Positions 33,501 through 45,931 are shown, counted from the stretch's first letter. The stretch is DNA of 64,000 nucleotides from Coniella vitis (GCA_011317545.1 WUJK01000003.1:1054001-1118000), one strand, 5' to 3'. Notes: generated by a model from the sequence alone, not told the origin. Program-made: numbers and translations.

Positions 33501-36500
33501 GAGCTATTATCTCGGACTAGCGGACCTACCTTTCGGTAAAACGCTATAATATTATAAAATATTCGAGGTTCTTATAATCCGAATAAATTGTAAATAGTAG
33601 TATAATACCCCTAAGCTCCGTATCCTATACTCTTAAGTAATTAATAATAGCTAGTAGTTCCTTATCGTAGATCTCGTAGTTATACTTTATAGGGTTTAGG
33701 CGGTATAAGTAATACGCTATCGGGCGGAGGATATTATACTTATCCCTCTAAGAGAGGTAGCCGCCTAACGAATAGCTAGAATAATCCGCTTCTAATACTA
33801 TCTCCTTATCCGGATCCTATTAAGCGAATATAGGCTTACTAATAAAGAGACGCTTTAGCTACTCGAATATAGCTTCTTCCTATTCCCCGAACTTAAATAG
33901 GACCCCCTTCTTAGTTAAGGCTAAGAGGGGCCCTATAACTTCGGAATAATTAGCGATAAACTAATAATAGAAGTTCGCGAATCCTAGGAAGCTACGGACT
34001 CCCTTAACCGTCTTCGGAGCCTCTTAATCGTATATAGCGTATACCTTCTCGGGGTTTATATAAATCCCTACCCCTGCTTCGATAATAAAGCCTAGGTACT
34101 TCGTCTCGGTTACGCCGAATTTATACTTAGTAATATCCAGATTTAGATCTATTACTTCGAGAGCGTATAATACTAGCTTTACCTTTACTCGGTAATCTTT
34201 AGCCGTATCGTCGGTATATATTAGAATATTATCAATATAAGCTAAATAGAAGATATCTAGGTAGGGGCGTAGAGCGTTATTAATATAACGCTAAAACGTT
34301 ATAGGAGCGCCTATAAATCCGAACGGGGTTATTAGCTACTCGAAGAGGCTATACCTTATACGAAAGGCGGTTTTCTACTCGTCTCCTTCCTTAATACGAA
34401 GCTTATAAAACGCTATTCGTATATCGAGCTTAGTAAAATATTTAGCGTTTATAATATTAGATAAGGTTTCTTTAATAAGGGGGAATAGGTAGTAGTCGGC
34501 TTCCGAAATAGCGTTAAGCACGCGGTAATCTATATAAAAACGGAAGCCGCCCCCTAGTTTCTTAATAAAGATTATAAAAGCTCCTGCTAAGGAGCTATTA
34601 GCTCTAATATAGCCTATATCGAGTAGCTCGGTAAGAGTCTTCCTTAGTATAATAAGTTCTTCTCTAGATATCCCGTATAACGGGCCCTATAGGGCGTTTA
34701 TAGTAAACCTATCCGCCTTTTTATATAGCCGAATCTTATAATCCGCTCCCTCTCTATACGGCGGTAGCGCGGAAGCTATATCCTTATTAAAGAGGTTCCG
34801 GAACTCGTAATACTCTAGGGGGAGTTTCTCGTTAACCGAGGATTCTACTTTTAGTAATAGGGCTTTAGTAATATCGGCTATTATAATACTAAAAAACGCT
34901 ACTTAAGTAGTATTTAAGCGTTTTATACGCTAAACTTCGCTCTAGATAGTAAGGGTATTAATAAATATATAGTTAAAGTTCTTAGGGCTATATCCTCGCT
35001 CCTAAACCTCTAATCCTCCTATTCGTCCGATACTTAGGCGGTGCTTATAAGTTATATATATTACCCTCTCTCTTTCTACCTAAGGTTTTCCTAAAACGAG
35101 GTCGTATTAAAGGCGGGGGATTATATAAGCCTAAATACGATATAAATACCCGTTTAGGTCTATATTAAGGTAGGTTATATAGCGGATAACGGGCTACTTA
35201 TACGATATTCTCTCCCTTAACGATTAATAGAGGGTCCTAAGCGGGATAGATATATACGGAAGTCTTAACTTATATATAAGTATCTCGCTCGTAGTAGAAT
35301 AATAATTATAGCTAGAATTAATAAGTATTAGGATAAATAGAGTTAAATTATAGAATAGGTTTATTATAAAATAGTTCCTATTTATCTAACGCTTTACTTT
35401 TTATAGGCTAAAGTCGAGACTTATAAGCTCCTATACGCGACTCTATATAGGAGCAGCTAGTTTTCCTTCTATTCCTCGGTAGTATTATTAAGGTCGATAA
35501 GGTTAGTATCGGCGATATTAATATCCGTCTCCCGTATAGCTCTTAAGCTAATAGGCGGGCGTACGGGTAGGAAGGGGTAATAAGCGATTCTATAATTCGA
35601 ACGTCCGTACCTATAATAGAGTCCCTACTCTTTCCTACGCCTAATCTCCGCCTAATTAACCTACCTCGCGCGCTACTTATTAGCCTATAGAGCGTTAATA
35701 CTAGTTATAGCTATATCCCTATTAGGATTTATATAAGGGTTTTATAGTTTCTATCCGTTTCCTCCTACTCGCTAGGTCGTCCTAAAGCGCTATACCGTAG
35801 CTCCGGATAAATAGCTTAAAGGCGAAGTATAGTTACTATCTCGGATAGCGATATAGCTTTCTAGCTTAGCTAAGATATAGAACGCTTTCTTTACTTAGTC
35901 GTTATATATCGACGGTATTTCTATACTAATAAGCTATATATATAATACGCTATTAATAGCGCCCTTTAGGTATATTAACTTAGCTAAGTCCGGCTACTTT
36001 ATACCGCCGGAGTTTACTAATAACTTCTCCTACTAGGAGAAGAAGTTAGGGAAGGATTAGCCTTTCTTCTAAGTAAAGCTCCTAAGCCTTTAAAAAGTAG
36101 TAATAATATAGTTCTTATCGTAATATCGGTAGCGGAGCTATTATAGGAATAAGGAGGGTTTCTAAAGGCTATACTCTCCTCCTATAATATAATAGCTCCT
36201 CGCTATAACCTTTATATCTCCCTCTAGGTACTTATAGATTTCTTAGAACTTATCTATATAATTCCCGATAAAATAGGTATCTCGGACGAGTTTATACCTT
36301 ATAATACGCTCCTAAGCTAGGAATTAAGTATATATACCCTTAAAGTTCGCTAGCTAAGAAAGGGGCTTACGTTTAGGTATAATTATACTCTCTAGGGCCT
36401 CGTTTATATCGATATCGGCGTCTTCTATATCTTAGGAGGTAGGGGTATAGGTATCTTCTAGTTCGTTAGGTGCCGGGTTAGGGTATTCGGCCGCTATATT

Positions 36501-36823
36501 ACTAATACTTACTAATAGCTCCTATAGTAATAGGCTACGGGATTATTCGATTTACGTAAGTCGTACTATAAGCGCTTCTAGGTTTTATACGCTATCTTCG
36601 CGCTATTATTATACTACTCCTTTAATAATATACCGCTACTCTTCTATTATTTAAGTAACTATTTATTATATAGTTATTATTATATTATTATTATCGTTAT
36701 TCGCTTAGGTAGGGAATTACCCGAATTACTTATCGTAGGGGTATAATATCCTAAGGCTATACGCTAAATAAGTATATAAACACCGTCGGATATATAGGGT
36801 AGGTAGAAATAAAGTTAGTTAAA
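30544..36823 (-). pseudogene. Nested gypsy gag-pol remnant
   Basis: The minus-strand translation gives a gag knuckle near 35,620 and RT blocks WKTAFR-like, FGFIGAP-like and AYIDNIL between 34,400 and 34,216. Stops and RIP transitions occur throughout. The segment 30,544-32,000 is beyond integrase and is not assigned. Confidence 0.7.
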
Positions 36824-37162
36824 TATAAACGGGTATCGAGAGAGTATTTATAGTTTCGATCCTAATTTCTATTATTAACTAACTTAGGGAGAGAAGTAAG
36901 AATAGTATCTATATAGCGGCGTAAGAGCTACTCTTAAGTAGCTCTTACGTTTAAGATCCACCCGTAGACAGAGTTTTCTATAGGTCTACCGTCGATACGG
37001 GTCCTCTTATCGATAGTCTTTTATATAGCTTGTAAGCTGCTCGGGAGACGCTCTTATTTAGCACTTATATAATGCTAGTCTCCAGACGAGAAGGGAATAT
37101 ACTAACTAAGGCTTCGTGCCCTGGTGTGCCGAAGCCGTGCATTTACCCGTGGGCCTGTGATA
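36824..37162 (-). repeat. 5' LTR of nested minus-strand gypsy element
   Basis: 339 bp. Its last 90 bases (about 37,070-37,160) are almost free of RIP, unlike everything around them. Confidence 0.87.
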
Positions 37163-39100
37163 ATTAAAGCCTTCTTAAGCTATATTAACTTCTATCGATA
37201 ATTTATTAAGAATTATAATAATATCGTAGTATTACTTATAAAACTTACGAAAAAGGATATTACCTTTAATTAGAATAAATAGGTATAGAAAGCCTTTAGT
37301 ATAATTAAGGATATAATTATATTAGAACTAATCCTAATCGAAGTAAATTAAGATAAAGTTTTTAAGATTAAGATAGATATATTAGATTATATACTCGGTA
37401 AATAACTCGGATAATAAGATAATAAAGGACGATTATAAATAATTAGTAACTTTAGTAAGAAATTAAACGGATTAGAACTTAATTATAATATACCCGACTA
37501 AGAACTTATAATAATAATAGAAGCCTTTAAGGAATAATAATATTACTTTATCGGCGTAAAATAATAAATTCTTATATATACGGATTATAAGAATCTTTAG
37601 GTATTTACCTTAATAAAGTAGCTTAATAAATAATAAATTAGATAATATAAATTTCTATTAGAATTCGACTTTAAGATTATCTACCGTAAAGGTAAAGAAA
37701 ACGAATAAGTAAATACTCTTAATAGATAGTTAGATTATAAGGATAGTAATAGTAAAGATTAAGATATTATAATAATCTTTAAGGAAGATTCGGATAATAA
37801 CCTTATTATACTATCTATTACTAAGGAACTTAATATAATACTATATATCGAAGGAGAAATACCTAACCTTAATAGTATAATAATATCGGAATAAAACGAT
37901 TATATTAGAAGTATCTATAACGTATTAGTATATAGATATTAAGGAATTAGAGTAACCTATAAAAGGATCTAATATTATTAGAATCTATTAAACCTTAAGA
38001 AACGAGTTACGGATATCGTTAATAATTATAATATATATAAACGGAATAAGATAGAACGATATAAACCTTACGGATTATTATAACCTCTACTAATACCTAT
38101 AATTATTTAGTTATTTATTAATCTAGATTTTATTATTAAACTACCCCTTTTATAAAAACCCTTAACTTAGATATAATATAATAGTATCTTAATAGCGGTT
38201 TATAAATTAAGTAAGTATATATACTTCCTATTATATAAAGAAAGTAGTATTATAGAAGAACTCGTATATATATTCCTCCGTATTATTATCGCTAACTACG
38301 GAATACCTTAGGAAATTATATTAGATAGAGATAGAAAATTTATATTAAAATTCTAGATCTTATTTACTAAATACCTCGGAACGATATAATATATATCTAT
38401 AGTATTTTATCCTTAGATAGATAGATAAATAGAATATACTAATTAGATTATAGAATAATATCTATAATATTATATTAACTATAAATAGGATAATTAGGTC
38501 GAACTCTTACCTATAGTATAATTCGCTTATAATAGCGTAGATACGATAAGTATAAGAAAATTATTATTCTTCCTACTCTATAAATATAACCCTACGGTAT
38601 ACTACGAAATACTATTAGGTAGAAACGTAGAAATAGCAGACTAATACGTTAGAAGAATTAAGTAATTATATAAAGATACTCGATATATACTTTAAGATAT
38701 TAAAGAATAAATAACGAAATATACTAATTAGAAAAGGATTAAAGGATTAATCCTATAGAAGGGAGATAAAATCTACTTTAACTATAAAAATATTAAAACT
38801 ATTAAACCTAACGATAAACCCGATTATAAAAAACTCGAACCTTATAAAATTATATAATAGATTTTACTAATTAATTATAAATTAGAAATCCTATATATAC
38901 GCTTATACTCGGTCTTCTATATTTTACTCCTAGAATTAGTACTAATAAACGTAGAACTCTTATATAATATAGATATTATCGAACTAGAATAAGTATAATA
39001 TAAAGTTAAATAGATTCTCGATTTATATAAACGCGGATACGGAAAATAATACCTTATTAAGTAGAAAAATTATAATAATTCGGAAAATACTTAGGAATTA
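37163..39100 (+). pseudogene. Outer element RNase H and integrase remnant
   Basis: Continues the interrupted gypsy pol: a KAFLSYINFYR-type RT/RNase H junction directly after the insertion, LTKKDITF, then integrase near 38,290-38,560 with GIPKEIILDRDRKF and a VELLPIVQFAYNS-type block. Frequent stops. Confidence 0.75.
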
Positions 39101-39170
39101 CTAAAGAACGTATACCTAAACCTTATTAAAGAATACGAAAATAAAAAGTTATTATAGCCTTAGATAAAGA

Positions 39171-39243
39171 AGGTATTATAAGGAATCGAACCCCGGACCT
39201 CCTAATAAGAAACTAGGAACTCTAACTACTAAGCTATAAGATT
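39171..39243 (-). pseudogene. Decayed tRNA-like sequence (possible Arg-TCT)
   Basis: Minus strand. An A-box-like TAGCTTAGTAGTTAGAG, an anticodon arm CCTAG-TTTCTTA-TTAGG with five pairs (one G-T) and a B-box GGGGTTCGATTCC fall at normal tRNA spacing. The T-stem and acceptor mismatches are mostly ones C-to-T or G-to-A change would cause. The anticodon would read TCT. It lies about 800 bp before the outer 3' LTR. It could be a captured tRNA or part of a tRNA-derived SINE. Confidence 0.6.
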
Positions 39244-39249
39244 ATTCGT

Positions 39250-40038
39250 ATCTTTAACTATAATAATTACCTATAGGAATAATTAAACCCCTTATTAAGG
39301 ACCCTTAGTAATAACTCTAAAGAAATTAAAGTTATAAACTAAAAGCCCTAATACCCTATAAATTACTAATAAGAAAATTAGACGGAGATAATAGAGAAAT
39401 CCTAAATTAATTAAAATCCTCTAATATAATAGTTATAAAACCCTTAGGTAATAGGTTTTTAAGAACGGTCGGCTCTATAGAATAATATTTAGCTTCGGCG
39501 GCTAAACGCTCCTTCTTTACCTCCTTATATTCTATACGATCTAGGTCTTCTAGATTCGATAAATTATAACGAATAATATATATTATCCGCTCCCGCTATA
39601 TCTTCTTCTACCTATATAAGCGTATTAGTTTATCTTCTAGCTCCTCGATCTTATCCTCTAACTTTTAATATTATAAAGAGATATATAAAAGGTTAGTAGA
39701 ATTAGTTATTTCTAAAATATTATAATAAGGAAGCTTTAAACGTATATACTTAATATAGCGAGAAGAATTACTAGGGGAAACTTAATAAAAAGTTCTACCC
39801 TTAGAATCGTAATAAGAATAAGGATATATCTTAAAGGCGTTCGAAAAAATAATTAAATATAAGGATAACTTCTATTTAGCAGAATTAAACTTTAAATTTA
39901 ACGAACGAGGTTTCGTTATACGAGAAGACGACGATATAACGAATTAGGAAACTATAATCCGAAGTAAGAATATTAGGTAGGACTATTTACGGAAATATTA
40001 TAGGTCTTTAGGGATAAAGACTAATAAAAGGGAGATAA
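39250..40038. other. Outer element 3' internal region
   Basis: AT-rich, without a readable domain. It ends with the purine tract AAAAGGGAG just before the 3' LTR. Confidence 0.5.
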
Positions 40039-40508
40039 TATTATAACCTATAAATATATAAGTTATAAGAATAGGCTAGCGTAATTATATACTAATAAAT
40101 CGGAACTTTAACGGACCGATAGGAATCTTTTATATAAGGATATCTAGATATTTATAATAATATAGTTAGGGTTAGGGTTCTAATAGTTATACGATCGATA
40201 GAATCGATATCGATTATATCGATTAATATATTATAGATCGATAGGATCGATATCGACTATATCGATTTACTAAGATAATAGAAGGATATAAGGATAAGAG
40301 TTTATAGCTTAATATTAAATAGTTTCCTTATAGTCTTTAGTTATAAATCTAAGTATTATTTTATATAATAGGGTAATCCCTTTTAATTACTTATAATACT
40401 TAATATTGCTCGATAACGTACGAAGACTTAAAGGTAATACTTCCCCACCTGCTAATATATAACTTATAGGTACTTCCAGAGTCAGGGACTTAAGCAAGGA
40501 TTATTATA
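40039..40508 (+). repeat. 3' LTR of outer gypsy element
   Basis: 470 bp, aligned end to end with the 5' LTR apart from the latter's extra 161-bp copy. More RIP-mutated in its first 150 bases (for example TATAAATATA for CATGAACATG). Confidence 0.9.
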
Positions 40509-40755
40509 TAATACTAATATTAATATTGATATTGATACTGATATTAATGCTAATACTAATATTAATACTAATATTAATACTGATATTGATATTAATGCTA
40601 ATACTGATATTAATACTAATATTAATACTGAAATTGATATCGATGTTAATACTGATACTGATACTAATACTAATATCGATACTGATACTGATATTAATAT
40701 TGATACTGATATCGATACTAATATCGATACTGATATTAATACTGATATCAATATT
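40509..40755 (+). repeat. GATATT-type array, right half
   Basis: Begins with the TAATA target copy and continues as ACTGATATTAAT/GATATTAATACT units to about 40,755, matching the array left of the element. Open frames across it are low-complexity on both strands. Confidence 0.88.
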
Positions 40756-40968
40756 TCTTCACATCGTTTCAGAGCCCAAGAGTTAACCAAACAAATTCAT
40801 ACGCATCATATAGTTCCATAAACCCCAGTTCACCCCATTGTTCCTATCCAGTGTGAATCATCACCATCATCTTCTTCTTCATCTTTTTCTTCTTTCTCTT
40901 CTTCTTCTTCTTCTTCTTGAATCGATTTGGATCTCACCTTGAGCCCGCTTCTCAACCATTATAAATCC

Positions 40969-42412
40969 TCACAACTTGTCCAGATTAATCACATACTTGC
41001 CGTTCAGCTGGTTCGACAAAACAATTAGCAAACGCACACGATCCCACCACCCTTCTCCCGAACCCTCCCTCAGCCTGCTTCAAGACTCGCAAAAAAAGAA
41101 AAAACTCACCTTGCCGCGGCCCACATCCTCCATCAGCCTCGCCAGATCCGCCAGCTCGGCCCACCGCACCGTCGGCGTGACCAGCCCCCGCCGCACATAG
41201 TCGAGCGCCTCGAGCGTGTCCCGCCGCGTGCCCACCGACGAGCCCAGGACGCGGATCCCGCGCGCAATAAACTGCAGCGGGTGCAGGCGCACCAGCTGGT
41301 CGGGCGGCGGGATCCCCACGCACATCAGCGTGCCAAACGGCGCCAGCATCTCGACGGCGCTCTGGTACGCGCCGCCCGCGCCCGCACACACAATCACGGC
41401 CGCGACGCCCAGCTGCTCGCTGCCCGTGGCCGCCTTGACCGCACGCGCGACCCTCTCTTGGACGTCGTCGTCGTTGTCGTTGTCGTTGTCGTCGTCACTC
41501 GCCGTGGTGGCGGTAGCAGTGGCAGTGATGTCCACATAGTGCTCGGCCCCCTCTGCAAGCGCATACCGCCCCTTGTCGGCGCCAGCATCCACAGCCACAA
41601 CCCGGAACCCCATGGCGCGGGCATACGCGACCGCAAAGGCACCGACGCCGCCGCCCGCGCCGCTCACCGCGACCCACTGGCCCGGGCACAGCGCCGCCGC
41701 GTCGACGAGCGTCTTGAGCGCCTTGTACGCCGTCACGCCGCCGCAGAGCACCGGCGCGACCAGCTCGTCGGGCAGCGCGCCAAACGGCCCGTCCGGGATG
41801 CGCAGCAGGTAGCGCGCCGGCACGAGCGTGTACTGCGCAAAGGTGCCGTCGCAGGCCTGGCCCGAGTGCGGCTTGGCGGCGCAGCGCGTCTCGCCGTCGT
41901 GGCGCAGCGTCGTGCAGAAGGCGCAGGTGCCGCAGGCGTCGCGGGTCCAGGCCACGCCGACGCGCTGGCCGAGCTGGAGCGGGGGACACGACGAGGACGA
42001 GGACGAGCAGGAGGAGGTAAAGAGACTGGCGGCGTTGCTGCCGATGGCGGCGATTTCTCCCACGCCCTCGTGGCCGAGGACGCGGCGCGTTGGGCCCAGG
42101 TGGCCGGCTGCTTGGCTGCAGTCTGTGCCGCAGAGCGAGGTCACGCGCAGGCGGACGAGGACTTCATTGGGGCCTGGCTGGCGGAGCGGGAGGGACTGGA
42201 TGGCGAAGGAGGGGGGTGTTCCGTGGGCCTGCTCTTTTTCTGTTTCAGTCTGCTGCTGTGGTCTTTTTTCTTTCTTGTTTTCTTCTTGGAAAGTTGAGAA
42301 CAAAACATTTTGTAGTGATAGTCGAGTCCAACATCTACCAGTGGAACGGGAAAAAAAAGAGCAGACGTACCGTCAACACAGCGGCCTTGTACGTCTCTGT
42401 TGATTCGCCCAT
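40969..42412 (-). CDS. Zinc-dependent alcohol dehydrogenase (MDR family)
   Basis: Oxidises alcohols or reduces aldehydes with NAD(P); about 399 aa, cytosolic by lack of a signal. Exons: 42412-42371, 42228-41110 and 41007-40969. The first encodes MGESTETYKAAVLT and the last LNGKYVINLDKL plus stop; both small exons were added because they complete the usual ends of the family. Catalytic zinc ligands: C47 (SLCGTD) and H67 (LGHEGVG). The structural zinc lobe is CGTCAFCTTLRHDGETRC. The Rossmann motif is SGAGGGVGAFAVAYA, followed by VVAVDAG. Longer than typical 350-aa members because of Ser-rich and Asp/Asn-rich inserts. An acceptor 18 bp upstream (at 42,246) would also keep frame and add six residues. 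It is the first gene right of the transposon block. Confidence 0.87.
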
Positions 42413-42534
42413 CTTGGCCTGTTGAACTGGTGGTTTCAGCCTTTTTTGTTGGATTTTCCACACAGCAAAACGGTGGTGAAGCCTTCGAGAGGAATCCATG
42501 TCGAGATGCTCAAACGGCATCGCAAATCACTGCA

Positions 42535-42541
42535 CTATATA
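42535..42541 (-). promoter_or_regulatory. TATA-like site of the alcohol dehydrogenase
   Basis: TATATAG on the minus strand about 125 bp upstream of the ATG at 42412. Confidence 0.35.
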
Positions 42542-43232
42542 CGATGTAGCGAGCACTGGAGACGCTAAACCCCTTTGCTTGCTCTTGCTCCGCGTCTATC
42601 TGGAGTATAAGCTGTTCTTGGCTCGGGGATCCGCGGTGGAGTAGAGTCGCATGCAGACGTGGCCTTCACAGTCTGTCCCATGGCAGACGCTGGACAGAAC
42701 TTGCAGCCAACAGACAGTCGCTGGCCAGATAGGCTGCGAGGGGCCAGGGGAATCCAGACTCTGATAGTAGTAGCAGTAAAAGTAGTAGTAGAGCTCGGAC
42801 AAATACGACTCGTCGGAAAAGTCAGAGCCGGGGCCGCCATGTGGCGAGTTGATCAGCAGACTGGGAGCGAGCAACGTGGGGGACAGAGCCTGTGGATCAG
42901 GGGTATTTTTATTCTTACTTTGTCTGTTATTACTATAGTATATGCTATGCATTATTATCGTACCCTGTATCGACAGTCCAGGACTCTTGGGTGGAGCCCA
43001 GAGGTCCGTTCGGTTGGACGACGAGGGAAAAGTCTAAAAGTATATTACCATGTTCACTCGGCAGCGAATGAACCTCACGCCTCGATAAGAACAAAACAGA
43101 CAGTCAGACAGACAGACAGACAGACAGACAGCCTCATGTGGGCTGTTTTCTACAGAATCCTACAAAGCCGTGAATAGCGATCGATCCCCAGCCCTCACCA
43201 TCACATCAGCATCACCACCACCACCACCACCA
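42542..43232. other. Intergenic between ADH promoter and bZIP 3' end
   Basis: No supportable gene. A (CAGA)n microsatellite lies at about 43,098-43,131. Confidence 0.5.
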
Positions 43233-44052
43233 TCAAGCACACGCCCAGATATCCTCTTCCTCCCCCCGCATACTCCGCCACCACTCGCTCTGCCGCACCA
43301 GCTCGCCCTCGTCGCCGCCCAGCAGCGCCCAGTACTTGCGCAGAAACCACGGCTTGGCCTGCCAGCTGCGCGAGTCCCACGGCGTGCCCGAGCTGGCGGG
43401 CGCTTTGCCCGTCGAGGCGTTCAGATCCGCCCGCGAGACCGCGCCGCCCCCGCCGCCCGCGCGGCCCCAGCAAATCAGGCCCACGAGCAGGTCCTCGCAC
43501 ATCTCCTCCTCGTCAAAGATGTTGTTCGCCAGGCTGAGCAGCACGTTGCGCCGCAGCGTGGGGAAGGGCAGGCAGTCGAGGACCGGGTGGTGCATGTGCG
43601 TGATCTGCTCCCTGATGGGGCGCAGGTCGGGTTTGAGGGTTTTGTAGATGCTTTGGACGGTGCGGACGCGGGCGTCTTCTGCTTGTTTATCGCTGTTGTT
43701 ATTGTTGTTGTTGTTGTTGTTGTTGTAGAAGTAGGTGTAGCTGCTTGTAGGCATGAGTTGGTGGTTGCCAGAGGAGGAGGAAGAAGAACAAGAAGAAGAA
43801 GAAGACGACGACGAGAGTAAAGGCGGTGCTCGGTAAAACTGCGAGACGCTGTCATCGTCGCAGAAGGAGGGGTGAGTAATCCCCACGTGCAGGCAGTTTA
43901 TCCACATGGCCGACATATTGCAGAGCATTTCGACGCGGATGTTGCTGGCCCATGGATCGGGCGACGGCTGGCCAACTGGCGCTCTCCGCGCTTGCGCAGT
44001 GGGTATGATTCGGTAGGCTTTGCAGTTCCTCGTGCTGCGACTGCGACTGCTA

Positions 44053-44091
<39 letters not shown>

Positions 44092-45053
44092 TTGCTACTG
44101 TTGATGCTGTAGAATCGCGGGTGCAAGCCATCCTCTTTCTCCTTGTCTGAGCAGTTGCAGCCAAAGCCAAAGGGCATGCTGTTGTCGTGGTGGTGCTGTC
44201 GCTGCTGTCGCTGCTGCCGCTTCTCCCGCTGCTCCTCTGCGTCTGCTGCTGCCCATGAGTTGTTCTGCCCTGTGGTGTATGTTTGTTGATGGGGCGCAAA
44301 GAAGGCCGAGGCATCCCAGAGTTGGAGATCCCACCCCCACGAGTCGATGGCGCTCGAGTCTTGGTTGGGCTTGTCCAAATCTTGGCTGCTGTTGTGGCTG
44401 TCATTGCCAGCGCCGGCGCAAGCAAGATGGCCTACTTGTTGCACCGTCTCGTCGTCGCCACCGTCCAGAGCGATCCAGTCGTTTAATACAGCGTCTGACA
44501 CGGGCGACTGCTGGGGCGTGACTTGGTGGATGGCCTTGGCCGAAGCTGCGTGGCTCCTCGTGTCCCCAGGAGCAAGAGGACGTGTGGTGGTCTCTCGAGG
44601 CGGCGATGCAAGTGGGAGCGGCTGTTGGCTCTTGCTCTGGGCCACGGCGGCGGCAAGAGTCTCGAGATCCTCGAGACGCTTGCGCAGTTTGTCGCCTAGG
44701 TGAGGGATTCAGCAAGTCATTCACGTGGATCATGATTAAATAAGAAAGAGTCCAACCGTCTCAAGAACGATCTCAGGGCGAGTAAAGGGTGGGATTATAT
44801 TGAAGAGAAAAAAAAAAAAAAAAGAGAAAAGAAATAACAAAAAAGAGACAACATCCCACTCACGGTACTTCTTTTGCGCCTGGATATTCTGCTGCCGCCT
44901 CTTCTCGGGATCCCGACGCGGAGCACGCCGTGTGCTGCCGCTTGCGCCTCCATTGTCCTTTTCTGGCTTCTTTGCTGCTGCTGCTGCTGCTGCTGCTGGG
45001 CGTGCTGGGCGTGCTGGCCGCGCAGCTGTGCCGTTGACTTGGGTCGCATCCAT
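43233..45053 (-). CDS. bZIP transcription factor with C-terminal DUF3425-like domain
   Basis: Nuclear DNA-binding regulator, about 550 aa. Exons: 45053-44864 and 44695-43233, phase 1 (GTGAGT to CACCTAG). The basic region RRDPEKRRQQNIQAQKKYR (46-64) has the invariant N-x7-R (N56, R64) and the NxxAQxxYR form of fungal AP-1-like proteins. The intron falls right after it, and the zipper continues DKLRKRLEDLETL with leucines at 67, 74 and nearby. The C-terminal half contains MLCNMSAMWINCLHVGI and DLRPIREQITHMHHPVLDCL, continuing to WWRSM; this is the helical DUF3425 type common in filamentous ascomycetes. Gln, Asn and Ser runs fill the centre. Targets are unknown. It lies 0.8 kb upstream of and parallel to the ADH. 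Confidence 0.86.
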
Positions 45054-45931
45054 GGTATAAATCACTGCTATTGCGTAAACAATGGCTTACATGTGCCTCT
45101 CTCTGCAGTTGTAAATTGGAGGTGGGTAAGTATAGTTATTTCGTGGAGAGAACTTGCTGAAAAAAGCATGTGAAAGAGGGCGAAAGGAGAAAAAAAGAGC
45201 CGGCACGGAGAATGGGAAAGGGTCCAACGGCAACGCCGCATCTTCGTGGCTGACATCAGCCCAAATTCCCGACTGCAAGTGACTCGGACGAATTACTGCC
45301 CCGCTCTGGGGCCCCCCTCGGCGTTATCCTGTCTGCTGATAATCAGGGTTCAAGGGTCTGTCTGCTGCTGCTGTTGTTGTTGTTGATATTGTGGCGCTGT
45401 TCACGATCCTGGATGATTATACAAAGGTGCGAATTATACCCAACAACATCACATATTTCCCTATCGAACACTTACAATAAGAGCCTATACCTTCACTCTA
45501 CCCAGCATGCCTCAAAGGCTGACATTCGCCACCTCAAAACGTCTGCACCTCGTTCGGCGCAGACTGCCATTGGGGAAAAAGGTACGGGTTGAAGAGGCTC
45601 ATGGTGGGTATAATAAACGGGTTCCATCGCCTTAATGGGGATCGTTGTATAGGTAGGAGAAGAAGAGCACTATACCAGAGGAACAAAACTACCAATACTT
45701 GTCCCTGGTCACGTAGCTACTTTATCTCTCCATAATATATTCTAAAGAGTGTGCGTATTGAGATATGAGAAAGAAACAATCGTCCACAACTGGTCAGAAA
45801 GTGCATCATCATGAGAATGAAACTCACGTTAGAAATGCTACGAAAAACACCCATCTACCTACACAAACCCCTTGGCGAGTGCTCCCATGCCATTGGAAAT
45901 TACAAGACGTATGCAACTTCAGTCTAGGCTA
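45054..45931. other. bZIP upstream region and dynamin 3' flank
   Basis: No supportable gene. A short CTG/TTG repeat at about 45,363-45,385 is the only structured feature. Confidence 0.5.

Larger units (their letters stand above)
28277..37162 (-). mobile_element. Nested Ty3/gypsy element on the minus strand
   Basis: 339-bp LTRs (28,277-28,615 and 36,824-37,162) with a perfect ATTAA duplication (28,272-28,276 and 37,163-37,167), inserted into the outer element's RT region. A C7 run just inside the left LTR is the minus-strand polypurine tract. Reading the minus strand: a gag zinc-knuckle remnant near 35,640-35,590, RT near 34,560-34,170 with AYIDNIL (34,243-34,216), then RNase H/integrase regions towards 32,000. 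Orientation is opposite to its host element. Confidence 0.9.
19270..40508 (+). mobile_element. Outer Ty3/gypsy LTR retrotransposon, RIP-degraded, carrying nested insertions
   Basis: Bounded by direct LTRs (19,270-19,900 and 40,039-40,508), with target duplication TGATA on the left and TAATA (40,509-40,513) on the right; the single difference is a RIP-type G-to-A. LTR ends read TATTATRACC and GGATTATTATA, as expected of TG...CA ends after RIP. A purine tract (AAAAGGGAG) precedes the 3' LTR. Without the inserted elements and their target duplications it would be about 7.8 kb. Gag zinc-knuckle, RT, RNase H and integrase remnants occur in gypsy order on the + strand. No frame is intact. Confidence 0.9.

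Noticed and set aside
40482..40790. Ser/Val/Ile repeat protein on the minus strand
   Set aside because: Same array on the other side of the element; no domain or start context.
43097..43131. CRISPR-like short repeats
   Set aside because: It is a plain (CAGA)n microsatellite without spacers, in a eukaryotic context.
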